DNA of 64,000 bases from Dipylidium caninum (taxonomy: Eukaryota; Platyhelminthes; Cestoda; Cyclophyllidea; Dipylidiidae): NCBI GenBank assembly GCA_017562135.1, contig QEYB01000255.1, positions 534,479 through 598,478 of the forward strand. The letters are read 5' to 3'. The position numbers and the translations under genes were made by a program. This document shows positions 23,003 to 34,884 of this stretch, piece after piece. The notes beneath the pieces are model-generated. The model saw only the letters and a program-made list of their open reading frames with translations, made no database searches and was not told the origin of the DNA. Every line of letters begins with the position of its first letter. Position 1 is the first letter of the stretch.

Positions 23003-25288
23003 TCACTGGCTCTTGGTGTCCGGGGTTTTGGGACAAACAGGCGTCGACGGGAGCTGTGACGTTGCCTGTGTTGTCAATATTGCACTGTGGAGTGGGGCGC
23101 TAGACACATCCATGAACTTCTTTAAGTTTCGGGAAAGGTGTCCCGTGCCAAGAGCGCATTCCAGAGCCATCAGAAGAGACGTCAACGGATTGGGATCGGT
23201 TGCAGACCTCGCCGAATACCATGAAGTTAGCATCTGCTGTGCCGCGACAACACCAATTTCCTGGTCGTTGGAAACTTCTAAAGCCGCCAACTTCTCGAGG
23301 TTTTGGAGTGACTCTTCGCTGAAACCTGTAAAAGTAATGTTCACAATGGGCGGGGGAGGGGGAGACTTTCACCCGAGACGATCAGGGCCAGGGAGTAGTG
23401 CAACGCACCTAACAGTCCGCCAACAGGTTTCCAGCGATTGTCGGGGCGCCAGACCTTCGGCCAAGTCCCTCAGAAGCGTTTCGGGCATCGAGGGTCTCTG
23501 CGGAGCAACTTTAAGGAAATGGAAATAATCGAAAATAATTAAATTTCTCAAATACCTCGTTAACTTCAATGGAACTTAACCCTAAATTAAACTATCTTAG
23601 CTAAATTTTGTAGTAATAGAACTGCAGCACTGCCTGTTGGACACCTCGCACTCGGGCCCGGGTGTCGTGGACCATCATGGAATTTGCGCTGGCAGCGCCG
23701 TGCCTGCGGAGCCAGAGCGAAGGAGTGGACGCAGGCGCGCCCCCGCCGCTCACGGCCGCAGAGCACACGAGACAGCCATTTGCACTCCTACGTAAGAATC
23801 GTCCAAGTCGGCAAGGAGGAGGAGGAGGAGGGGGAGGAGCGCGAACCCACCCGAAGATTGGTGCGGTTCGTCGAGCAAGTGCTGGCGATCCGCGGTGGCC
23901 TTTGCGAAGGTGGAGGGCTTTGAGCTCTTGGACTTGCCACCTCCAGACTTAAGTGGCGCGAAGGCGGGATGAAAGACACCAGCCTCGATGCTTTTTACGT
24001 CCTCGACGGATAGTCTTTGCTGCCACAGCTTGTAGAACACGTAGATGAGGAGAGTCAGAATCACCAGTCCAAGCAGGGAACAGTAGATTGTGATCATTGG
24101 GTAATCGTCGCCGTAGATCATTTGCGGAGGCGCCTGCTCCCCCGAGAACTGGCCTTGGTTTTGCACGTATTTGGGCTCTTCGAGGAAGGAGGCAACGCGT
24201 CACCCATTCGGTGAACTCACTTCGCATGCCACGGCAATGTTCCCAACAGCGTGGCCCGCTCCACCACCACTTTCTTCATTCTCTATGCGCATATTAATGT
24301 ACGAAAGCATTCCCAAACCCCCGTGCGATGAAGATAAAAAGCGCGAGCAGATAAGAACACTGCAACCAGTGGCCGCCCAACCAGGCCTTCGATGGGGCAT
24401 TCACAAGCCCCACAGCGAAGCGGCGGAGCTCTCGGTCGATCTCGCCAGCTCCCACCGCTCGTTATTTCACACACGGACTGGCGTACACCCGTGTCGGTCA
24501 CATCAAAGGCCGCGGGCGAGTTTATGGCGGGTGCTGGCAGCGCCATAAAATCGACCGCTGCCAAACATCCGCCACCGGCGGTTGCTGTGGCAGGCGGAGC
24601 CTGCTGGTCAGCTGCGCGATTCCACTGCTGCTGCGAGCCCCTCGCCGGCCTTCCTACGTGTGTTGGGAGGGCACACGTCGGCGAGGTGGTGGCCTCATCG
24701 GGGACGCTGGCACATCCCATTCCGGGGACGACTCAGGGAGCGGTCATGACCCTTGCGCCCGGAGGCCTCGACTTCGCCCCTCTTCGGGCCAGACGAATAG
24801 GGCCGAGGCCGTTCTCTGCGAAAAATTGGGACACGAGAGTGCGGGCATTGGACGAGGAGGCAACGAGCCGGAGACAACGGCGACTTCATGGGGAGTCGAC
24901 ATCTCGGGTTCTGTTCAATTGGATGAGGGGAAGGAAGTGTTTGTCTGCGTCCAGAAAGGAGTATTCACTCGCAAGAACTACAGACATCGGACGGCAAAGC
25001 ATCACTAGTGGCTACTGAGTCACTGCAAGACAACGAAAGACTGCCTCGGTGAATCCGTTCCCTCGCCTCTCCTCCAGGCCTGGGGGAAATTCGGTCCGCC
25101 GCGGGTGGAGGCGCGCGATCTCCCCTCCAGTTCAACTGGTGCAGGTGGGAGTTCCGGAAATACTCAAGAAAAGTGACTCGGGGCAAACAACAGGAACTGC
25201 GGGGCCGGGGACTCGAGCGCCCTCCGCAGCGCGCGTGCGGATTCGCGTGGCCCCATTCCGCGCCACGAAATTTGCGTTCATATGCTAT

Positions 25289-25336
<48 letters not shown>

Positions 25337-28300
25337 AGGCGGTGGAGATTGAGAGAGGACGGGGAGGCGGGAGACACTGTCCCGGTGACATTTCGTGCGG
25401 AGGACGACGCGGTGTCCACAAAACCGTGTCGCCCATGTACCAATCGATTTCACTCGGGCCAGACACCGCGCTTTGTCACGGGACCCCCTGACAACTCGAA
25501 CAGCCGGCCAGACGGGGACCGGCCGTTCCACTGCTGCTGCTGCTGCTGCCACGCCGGCCGACGTCCACGTGTGCGTCGCAGTGGTACGCCGTGACCCAGC
25601 GCATTCCACACCGTCCTCCCTTGACAGCTGGAAGACCTGCTCTTCTGAACACTCCTCGTCTATTTGCTGGCCAGTCTCTTCCGTGTCGTGTCTGATTCAG
25701 CATGATTGTGCTGAGTTTTGCGAAAGTCTGCTTATTAACCCGTGTACACGCGAGGCGAGGTGATGGCGAGGAGAGGGAAGAACTGCTGCCTCCGCCGCCT
25801 CTCCCCGCCGGAGGCACTGGAATCGGATCCACAGTCTCCATTCAGACATGTGTTTGTGCCTTAAGACGGCTTTCGATGTTGATTTTGGCGTTGGATTTCA
25901 ATCGGTATAAGCGGGTGATCGTGTTTTCAGACACTCCGAGAAAACTAAGCCCGACAGAGGCCGGATTCGCTAAATTCACGATAAACCCACCACTCAGCCC
26001 TGCAATAACCTCAAAGCGCCGCGTGCACGGAGGCGAGTGGCTGCCTGTCGTCGCCCCAGCCGTAAAGGGATGGCGGTCCGTGTGAAAGAGCACTTCATTC
26101 CGTGCCATACGGCGTGGAGGTGCCTTTAAAGTTGAGCGCACTGTCTGGAATCCGGGGCTCGGGATTCCACGAACGCATGGCAAATCAGGGAGTGGGACAC
26201 AGCTGAGTGGGCGGGCCCGGCCCCGTCCGAGCTGGGCTGGGCTGGGCTGAGGCTGAGGGCATGCCATTGGAGAGACCCTCTCGCTCTCTCACAAACACGC
26301 ACACATACACACCCTGCGCAGAAAAGCCGCGGACTCACATCAATCAACAACCGGAATTGCGGAACAAAGGTGCTCTCACGGGAAGAGGTACGCGATAATC
26401 CGCGAGTTTGCGTTCCGGCATTCCCGATAAACAAGGGAACGCGGCCCACAAGGGAGGGGTGACGAGATGGTGGAGCGTTTCACCCAACAAGGGCCTCGGG
26501 CTGGCGGAAGAATCTGTCATTGGCAACATTGTCCAGAGCAGACAATTTGGGATGCCGCAAATAGCAACCGGAGGGGAGCATGAGACCTCGTCTGCTCGAG
26601 TCTGACTCGGAGTCTCGAGGGGCCTACTTGACTGCCTCTTCCACGCAGAGATGAATTTGTGGGTCCACACTAACTTCTTAAACAGCTGCGGAGCTCGACA
26701 TGTGCACACTGGCTACGGGGCAAAATGATATTGCAATTTCTGCGACCACTGCATCTAATTTCCATTATTTCTACAGAACGACCTCAACCTTACACGGAGG
26801 AGAGCTCAGCCTCTGCCAGTGGAGCACCAAACATGGGGATTTGTGCAACCTAAGAAAAAGTGGTGCAGACATCAGTGACCTGGTATGGACTGCGTGGACA
26901 AAAAGCTGGCCGATTCCGCACTTCCGAGCTCATGTGCCAGCGGTTTTTACTATCTTCTTACAGGAAAGTAAAAGAAAACGGGAAAACAGCCAAAATGTTA
27001 GCAAATCATGAGCGTGAAGGGGGCTTCAATTGGAGTTTCCTCTGTTGCCATCATCATCAAGAAAGCTGCCACATTACTTGAACTCACCGTCGACCCGAAA
27101 AGCCGTCTTGATATTCATGGAGTCGAGCGTTCGATTGAGGTCGTGAGAGATGCCCCTTTCTGAAAAGGAGACCCAGTTTGATGTGGGCCCCCTCGTGGCC
27201 GCCTGGTCGCCTGTGCGCATCTGATAAAAGCCCAACTGGCCCTCAAGGTGATGGCCAAGAGGTGCCATTCCCCGATTCGAAGTGACACTGAATTAACAAC
27301 AATCATTTCGCGTCTCCGTCCTTAAGTTACAAAATCTACCCGCTCCGCCATTGGTCCACGTATTAACCAATCAAAGTGCCCGACGGCAGAATCATTCGCT
27401 TCTTTTTAGTATAATTATTAGTTACTGGATATGGTATTTGTCAACTTTTATGATTACAACTAACTTTTTTGGTACCCTATCAGGGGTGAGGCCACTTTGT
27501 GACGAGTGAGAGAGAAGCTAGATTCGTAGACAAAGGTAGGTTCGCCCATTGCCGTTTCTGGACTCTTACAACTTCGCGTGAAAGAGAATGTGACGAAATC
27601 CGCTCTGGTAGGTTGTGTGCTACTTGTACTGGTCGTCAAAAGTGCATCTGCGTTCATAACCGAGACTTTAAGACTACGAACTTGATTGGACCAACGGGGA
27701 CTTTGTTATGAACTCGAGGAAGGGAGAGCCAGAACCCTCCAGTACCACCGTCTTGTGTGCCCCCTTCCCCACCATGACATTTACTTCCAGCAGAAGGCTG
27801 GGGAGGGGGAAGTGGCTGGAATGAGGACGTGAACGCTTCATCGGCTCCACTCTGTATTTAAAATCGCCCCGACTCGACGCGAACGGCTGATCGGAGGATG
27901 CTGCCAATTTAAGGCCTGAAAGTTCATCAAGTACGCGCGACAGTACTTCTAATGACCAAGGTGGTTAATGCTAATTGGCGGGAAAATGATGTCAATGATG
28001 AGGATGATGAAAGACGCTGCGTCCTCCTCTCCGCAGAGCAGAGTTTCTTTACAGATATTTTCCAAAACAACTGAAACATGTGGGTGCCCTGACATTTTCC
28101 CACTACTTTCAGCTTAATTGTTATTCTTTTTTGTCTAGACAAAGCGTGTATGGACGTGCGAGAGCAGGTGGACGGGAGGGAAGAGATAGGCGACACACTT
28201 GAGGGGAAGGCGGGCTCTTCGAACGCGTAAAATCGCACCCTCACTTCTGCTCTGGAGCAGATTCTCCAAACTCGAGCTGAGAACCGACGGGAGTCGACTT

Positions 28301-31300
28301 ATGCCAAAGGAATGATGGCTGAGGCGTGCCGTCACTCGAGACTCTTTGACTACGACAGACTCTCGATGCTACTTCTTGCGCCTCTCGACGACAACACAGT
28401 TCATAAACTCGTTTTCGGGAGAGCCGAGAGTGCGCGAAACAGCACTTAATTGGCCGCACCGGGAAAGTCACTGCCCTCAAAAGCTTGCCCAGTGCTCCTC
28501 GAGTCCCATCACTCATGCCCAGCCGCACAAGCCAGCAACCTACCCACTAAACACGCAAAACTCGCTGACTTCACTGAATCATCTCTCACACCAGCCTTAT
28601 AAAATGTATCCTCTGCAAATCCCAAGGAAATGAGGCCAAGGCCACATTTCCTTTAAACTTTGGAGGAAGCAATCACCGAGAGCCGTTATAAGGCCAGGAG
28701 ATTTCTCGTGGAGCTCAGCGTCTCGCGTTTGACGAAGTTAGTAGGAGAGGGGAAGAATTGGGCAAGCTGAACAGCTTCGAGTTGGGGAGCCGATGCTCCA
28801 AGTTAGATGACCGATCCTGTCTGCGAGTGACTATTCTCGGAGTCTGATCTGTCGAGTGAAATGCGCCGAAGTCATAGCTCCGCTCAGCAATACGACACAA
28901 CACTTAAATCATCGTTCCAGCCAGCCGCCGAAACTATTACATTCGCCCCTTTAAGTGGAGTGGTCCTGTCCTGTCCCGTCCGGTGCGGTGCGGTGCGGCT
29001 CGGCCGGTCCCGTCCAGTCCGGCCCGGTTCGAAGTGGTACGAGGCCGCAGCTACAACATATTTCGTGGGGCAGCGGCGTCGCTAGTCGTCGGCGAGATCA
29101 AAGTGCGCGGCAGTGCGGAGTGTGTGTGTGTGTGTGTGTGCCACAAGTCGTAGTCGTGTTTGCAGTCATGACTTTCCACACCCACACACACACACACACA
29201 CACACACGCAGACACATTTGTAATGTTTTATTGCGCAGCTCAAGAGCCAAAGGGCGAAGCTGTGTGTGTGTATATGTACGAATTCAAAGATTGAGGGGTG
29301 TTTAGAAGTTGTCTGAAGCCATCATTTTTATGCTGGGCGAACGCCTCTCTTTGGTTCTCGTTCTCTCGCTCTTTCTCTCTCACTCGCTCTCTCTCTCACA
29401 AGCCCTCGCGCTCCCATGTTGGCGCTCGGGTGCCGGCCACTCGAAGGTGCTTATGGCGTTCGTTGGAGAAGAAGTGGCAAAAGTTATAAAATCCCCTATG
29501 CCAAGCTACATCACACCTCAGAGTTTGACGTCGAAGCGTAAGGGCGAATTTTTTGTCGTCCCTTCAGGAGCAGCCCCGAGTTCACACCCAAATCAAGTTA
29601 GTGGATTTTTACAATGTTAAACGGAAAGACGCCTTAACCTTCGCCTTCCCTACTCCGCCACACTCCTGGGATGGCGAAACACTTATTCAAGAGTCGAGAG
29701 GTGCACTTACGGTAATTTGGCAGAGGGGGTGAACGACTGACTTCGAACAGGGCGTGGAATAGGTGAAAGATGTGGTTGGCCACTCAAATCGGACCTACCA
29801 TCGAAATTGTCGTCCTCGAAGGAGTCCTGACAGCTGGGATTGTGCAGGGGACAGCAGAGGGTGTTTTGTGTGGCTGTACAAGGTCGCATCTCGATCTGTC
29901 CGGGCTTGCATTTTTTGCAGGTCTGACACCTTTCTGTAGTGGAGTGCGTTAGCGACCAAGTCCCCAGGGGACAGGGCTTGCACACGCTGTCCCGGTTCCA
30001 TTCACACGGTCTTTAATTATGAATGAGCTCGAATTACACATGCTACTGAAAAGTCTAATTAGTAGACTTAATTTTGATGTGAGAAACTCACCTTTCGGCG
30101 CCGTGGCCGGGCGGACATTTGGTGCAACTCTGACAAGTGGAATGGGCTTCTATGAAGAAGTAGCCTGCGACGCATTCGCAGACGGCGTCCGATGTGGGTG
30201 TGCAATGTTGGCGGAACTTGGCAAATGGGTGCAACTGTAAAAGATAATTCCAACGGTTTCCCACAGGGCTTGTCTGAACTTGTGAAGTATTTCAACGCCG
30301 CAAACATGACGGTAATTATTAATTCAACCCCTGTGCCAAGATGTCGAGGACGCTAAGCAGGGTCGACGCATTATCCCACTGTGTAATGGTGGCGTAGACA
30401 ATGACCAAATATGTTGGATGAAGGCTAATTGGTGAGGCAGACGGTGAAATATTTTTTTAGTAATGAAGAGAGAGACTAGAAATTCCCAATCTAAGGCGCC
30501 AACTCCTTGGACAGTCAGATGGAGATGGGCCACTCTAGTGCCGTTACTCATTTGACGCAAAAAGAAAGTGAGCATTTTGGTTTGAAGCTGAGAAGATGGA
30601 GGCAGGACGCAGGACGCAGGACGCAGGGACAAGGGAGAACCGACAATTTTATATTTGCCCTTAATGAACTTCTGGTCCAGACACTTATTCGTCGGCCACA
30701 TGGGTCTCCCTAAGGCGATCCCTCGGCCTAATTCGTTCGAGGCGTGTGCTCAGCTTAGTGCACGAACTATTCGGAATATTTTATACACTCGACGCTAATA
30801 GAGAGTGCACACAATAAAAAGGGAATAAAAGTTATGATCTACAACAGAAGGTCTAATGCCTACTGGGCAGGGAGAAGGAAAGAGAGCGTTGATTTAAACT
30901 CTCCAACAAAACTCATAATTGGATTTTGCAACAATACCGCTCACCGCCGCAGACCTGAGGCATGAAGGGAGGCGAGTTAGCTGGCGCTGGCGCTGGAGCT
31001 GACGCTGGCCCAGCCGCACTCGCTACGTCCACCAGCGGTTCCGCGCAGTCAGCGTCAATTAAATGTGGAAAGAGGATGCGGCTTAGATGAGGGAAAGGCA
31101 CCCACCTCCTGGCACTGCTTGCACTGCATGCACTTGGCTGTGGTGGAGGCCTCCAGGGAGAACTCGGAACCGTCTTGACAGGGTCGGCAGATAAGTTTCC
31201 GTCTGGTTGGTGCACAGCTGGAGCATCCCCTCGCCCGGCGGACACTTCTTGCAGCACTTCAACAGTCCATTCAGTGTGGATACCAACTCCTCATTGGTGT

Positions 31301-32505
31301 CGGGACAGGTTTCCTGGGGGTGTGAGAGGTGTTTTAAGGTGGAGTCACAGACTTCATGAGTACTGCAAAGTACTCTTCTCTGGGTGCCTCGAGAAGCCAC
31401 TGACCCCACTACGTTTCCTCACATTTACACCGGGTCAACGATGATTCGGTTTTATGCTGTTACGTTTCGAGGAGATTCACACGTCCCTCTCAGTGGCAAA
31501 GTGTGTTAAAATGTTTGCATACGACAGAAGGTAGAAGAATTGGCTGTGGTAAAACATGTCGTTTACAGATTTGCATATTTCAAATGGAAAAGGAGCAAAA
31601 TCCACCGCCTCGTCCAGTAAGAGGGTCCCGACGGCACGGCCTCCTTTCGCATTCGGACACGCACTAGCCAGATGGCGGACAAATGCTGTTTATGAATGAA
31701 CAATTTGGAATTGGGTTCGGAGAAAGGCTCGAACGCATATGGAATTGCCTCTAACCGTGCTGTGCTCGCACACCCACTTGGTGACAAGGGACCCTGTGGA
31801 CAACTGGACTAATAAGCCTTTTTGCGTGAAGTTACAAGAATAGGCTCTCATGTATGCTTTCAAATAGCCCTCAATTTGTTGTTGGAGGGGAAGGATGACG
31901 CGACCCCTTCACCGTGAAGTGAAAGTATGTACGAGGGTGAGTAGGTGGCGCCGGGGGGCGGGGAGCGGGGGGCGGGGGGTGCGGGTTTTTGGCGATGCCA
32001 TCATGGTGAGGACCAGAAGCTCGTTCTCTAATCAGATGGACAATTGTGACCTAAGAGCGCAAAGGTCTGCGCCCATCCGCACTGCCCCATTCGAGAAGCC
32101 GCCTACGCGGAATAAAACTCAGAAGTGACTGCAGTAATGGCAATGACAGTTGTGACAGTGAAAACGAAGATAACAACAATAACAAAGTCTTAACGAGACT
32201 AAGATCGGAGTTCTCGCCTTTGCGTTCACCCAGGAGCGCTCGGCGCACTGTCCATTAAAACAACAATCGCTTTGATTTAACCGCCGCTACCGCCACTGCC
32301 TCGTTTAAATTCCACACGCACGCACCCACGCACACACACACAGCACGCACGCACGCGCGCGCGCGCGCAAACACGCAAGTCTCCCCCACATAAATGTGGT
32401 ATCGCGTGAGTGTGTGCGTGTTGGCGGCTTCTCTTTAATGTTTATGCCTTGTGTCGCCCAATAAACAAAGCGCGAACATATTTGGAGGTAGTTATAAACA
32501 CACAT

Positions 32506-32541
<36 letters not shown>

Positions 32542-33866
32542 CACAGAGACCGTGTCGGCATTTGCGCCTTGGCTTTAGTCGCTCTCTTTGTTTCTCTCCG
32601 GTTCTCCTTGATGACACACACACACACACACACACACATGCACCACATTTTCATTTCCGTTAGAAAAAAGGCGCGGACGCACACGCACATGCACTCACAC
32701 CCCGCAATTCAAGGTCGAGAAGGGCGAAAGGCAGGGGAGGAAGTGACCGCTTACAGCAGAGACTCGAAGCCCACCTGACTGTTGACGTGGCGGCAGATAA
32801 TGTGTGGCTTTGATGTGTGTGTGTGTGTGTGTGTGTATGTGTGCCTATGTGACACTCACCCACGTGACACATGTGTCAGAACAAGTCTGATGTTTGCGAG
32901 ACCTGTTGCCTCACAACGGCCGCCGGAGGTGCTCAAACCGGCTTCTGCGATTTTTCTCCACCACTCGGCCTCCCCGTCTGCTCTTAATGTGAATACCTTT
33001 TCGTGTGTGCGTTGGTTTGCGTTGCCTCTTTGATGTGTGCCCCGGGAACGCAAGTGTGCGGATGTCCATAAACAGCAGCAAAACTTGCTCCGTACGTGTG
33101 TGTGTGTTTGCCAGTCATAAAAGTTATGCCTTTGCGCCTTGTGCAAATTCGAAAAATCCACAAACGGATTCGCCTTATTATTGGGAGTCACTTCCGGACC
33201 GACTGCAGGCGGTAGGAATGGGACAAGTCGCTTTGCGGCAAGGCGCTGTTGAAAAACTCTAACATAGGGCAGCGTAACGGGCGCAAAACACACAGGTGAA
33301 CACACACGCAGACCCGACACACAGACACAGGAGAGCAGGTTGAGAGCTCACACCGCCGCGTTTGCCTTTGATGAATCACAGCGCCACCTCGTGGGTGCCT
33401 ACGAAAACACACACACACACACACACGAAAGGGAGAGAATGACCGGGAGAGGGTCTTACAGCTTAGTGGATCCTGGACGTAAGTGTGCGTGTCTGTGAGT
33501 GTGTGTTCACCAGCCATCCTAAAATAAATCAAACTCTAGACGAGACAACCAGTGCACGCAGACACTTTATTACTTACACAAATCCCGGTCTATTGAGTGT
33601 GTGCTTTTCAAGTGTTTCCGCGGCCACACTTAAAGACAAACGCATTTTAGAGGCTTCCTAATTTGCCGAATTCACTCAAAATATTACGAAAGGGTTGCGC
33701 TTTGGGCAGGAGGACAAAAATCTCGGCTAGGCGGTGCACGTTTGTTCGAACCTACCCGTTGAATTTGGTCCAAATGCGTGGAGTTGAGCGATCCCTGAAG
33801 AGCCTGGGGCAGAGCGAAACAGGCGAAGGGGAAGAGGAAGCTCCAGAATAGGCACAAAAGAGACAT
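23003..33866 (-). CDS. NGFR: p75NTR-like TNF receptor superfamily member with death domain
   Basis: Type I membrane receptor. Exons: 33756..33866, 31106..31313, 30092..30234, 29799..30010, 27088..27159 (cassette), 23851..24177, 23409..23508, 23003..23325; about 497 residues, or 473 without the cassette. Residues 1-24 are a signal peptide (MSLLCLFWSFLFPFACF). Four cysteine-rich repeats follow at about 40-200, with NTR-like spacing (CCKKCPPGEGMLQLC; TPTSDAVCECVAGYFF; CQSCTKCPPG; CKPCPLGTWS). Then come an acidic stalk, a TM segment at about 277-298 (ITIYCSLLGLVILTLLIYVF), a Lys/Ser-rich juxtamembrane stretch and a death domain at about 364-462 (MPETLLRDLAEGL, RWKPVGGLLGFSEESLQNLE, then LLMALECALGTGHLSRNLKK). 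Exon 2 and the first death-domain exon each hold one extra base (an extra T before ICRPC; an extra C in CCCC before DNRW). Removing both makes the exon sum divisible by three and restores cysteine spacing and domain. A p75NTR-related receptor is known in schistosomes, so this is its likely orthologue. Confidence 0.92.
24178..27087 (-). other. TNF receptor intron between the cassette exon and the TM exon
   Basis: No exon recognised. It contains a CGG run at 25289-25330 and GC-rich open frames on both strands (for example 24392-25018 on +, and 24965-25609 on - with a proline run caused by the repeat) that I consider chance. Confidence 0.55.
25289..25330. repeat. (CGG)n microsatellite
   Basis: Fourteen CGG triplets within a TNF receptor intron. 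Confidence 0.92.
27088..27159 (-). other. Candidate 72-nt cassette exon of the TNF receptor (stalk)
   Basis: The acceptor TCTCCTTTTCAG and donor GACG|GTGAGT bound 72 bases on the receptor strand. The exon starts and ends in phase 1, exactly matching the exons on both sides, so it adds 24 residues (ERGISHDLNRTLDSMNIK and so on) or can be skipped without a frame change. It would lie in the extracellular stalk just before the transmembrane segment and contains one N-glycosylation site (NRT). Confidence 0.65.
27160..29798 (-). other. TNF receptor intron between the fourth cysteine-rich exon and the cassette exon
   Basis: No further exon recognised. It holds GT and CA runs at 29121-29140 and 29183-29207 and a GTCCG/GTGCG-like degenerate stretch at about 28965-29030. 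Confidence 0.5.
29121..29207. repeat. Inverted GT / CA dinucleotide runs
   Basis: (TG)10 at 29121-29140 and (CA)12 at 29183-29207, 42 bases apart. The two are complementary and could pair into a hairpin. Confidence 0.8.
31314..33755 (-). other. TNF receptor intron 1, rich in CA/TG microsatellites
   Basis: First intron, 2.4 kb. Dinucleotide runs occur at 32311-32376 (CA/CG mixed), 32507-32540, 32614-32638, 32814-32836 and 33406-33426. No coding sequence seen. Confidence 0.65.
32311..32838. repeat. Cluster of CA/TG and CG dinucleotide repeats
   Basis: Four alternating purine-pyrimidine tracts within 530 bases, including (CG)n at about 32353-32368. These are Z-DNA-prone sequences inside TNF receptor intron 1. 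Confidence 0.85.
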
Positions 33867-34091
33867 CACTGTGGAGGGGTGCTGGTAGGTGCAGTCGTGT
33901 TCGTCGCCTCTAACTTTCTCACAGTCCCTTTCCCGTGCGCAGTAGTCAACGCGGATGGGTAGATGTGTGCAGTGGCGGCGGAGGACGGCTGGCGAGGCGG
34001 CGAGAGCACGTGAGACTGCTTTGCTGGGTGTGTGTATGTGCGAACCGGCGAGCAAGACAGCAGAAGGCGTCACCAGACCGCCCAATCCACA

Positions 34092-34114
34092 TTTTATAGG
34101 TTGCTCCAGCCAAT
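34092..34114 (-). promoter_or_regulatory. TNF receptor promoter: TATA box and inverted CCAAT
   Basis: On the minus strand a consensus CTATAAAAT covers 34092-34098, with ATTGG at 34110-34114, 12 bases above it. A second ATTGG lies at 34082-34086. The start codon at 33866 is 225 bases downstream, leaving about 195 bases of 5' UTR. Confidence 0.6.
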
Positions 34115-34855
34115 CAGCCTCGAGCGGTGCACGCACGCACGCATCGCACGCGTACGCAGCCCGATCGCGCTGCGTTTATGGTTCAAGACATTTCCCTAAT
34201 GAGGCCGAATTATTGTGGAGAAGGAATTTTCCCACAAGCGCCGATCTTAAAAGTAGTCCAAAATGTGAGACGATGAGATTTCTGCAGCAGAAATCAACAA
34301 CGGCAAGGGGAAAATATGTGTTGGGTCTTCAGATATTTGGCCCCCCCCCCTTGTCACACAGTCTCTTGTACAAATGCTGATACTTTGATTGTGTTTGAAG
34401 ACAATCTTCACAGACATGTGAAGGTCTTTCACGTTCAAACGTTACGTTAACATTCTCTGAACAGTCTACGGCCTTGCCGACCTTCCTCTAATTCAGCTAA
34501 TCTCGATAGAAGAGAAAAGAGGGAGGCTCGGAGGCTCTGTCGTTGAGTGTACTGCTTTATTAAGATGGGTGAAGGCTACGAACCCATTAACGTGCGCAAC
34601 AGATTGGTAGAAGTCTGATACTACTAAGTGTAAATGGGAGGCACTTATGGACACAAGGTCGAGTCAATTGCTTCCTCCTCGGATCAATCATCTGGACGGA
34701 AAGAGTGGTCTCTTCCCTCTCATCCCCATCCCGTGTGCAGCCAGTGGTAGGACGTGGTGGAGCTTCGGTAAAACGCGAGTCAGAAGACCGTGCACACGGT
34801 GTAGTGGCGAGGACCAAGTGGGATTTGCCAGTTTGATGTCACCAAATGTCAGCGT

Positions 34856-34884
34856 GCACGCACGCACGCACGCACGCACGCACG
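34856..34884. repeat. (CGCA)n microsatellite
   Basis: Seven tandem CGCA-type tetramers. Confidence 0.85.

Noticed and set aside
23788..23848. Extension of the receptor TM exon into a Leu- or Pro-rich tail
   Set aside because: The sequence after 23851 is a GGA/CTC repeat. The donor TCGG|GTGGGT at 23850 gives the phase required by the death-domain exon.
24392..25018. A 208-codon + frame
   Set aside because: It lies in a GC-rich receptor intron, has no motif and overlaps equally long frames on the other strand.
24965..25609. A minus-strand frame with a long proline run
   Set aside because: The proline run is the translation of the CGG microsatellite; flanks show no conservation or splice support.
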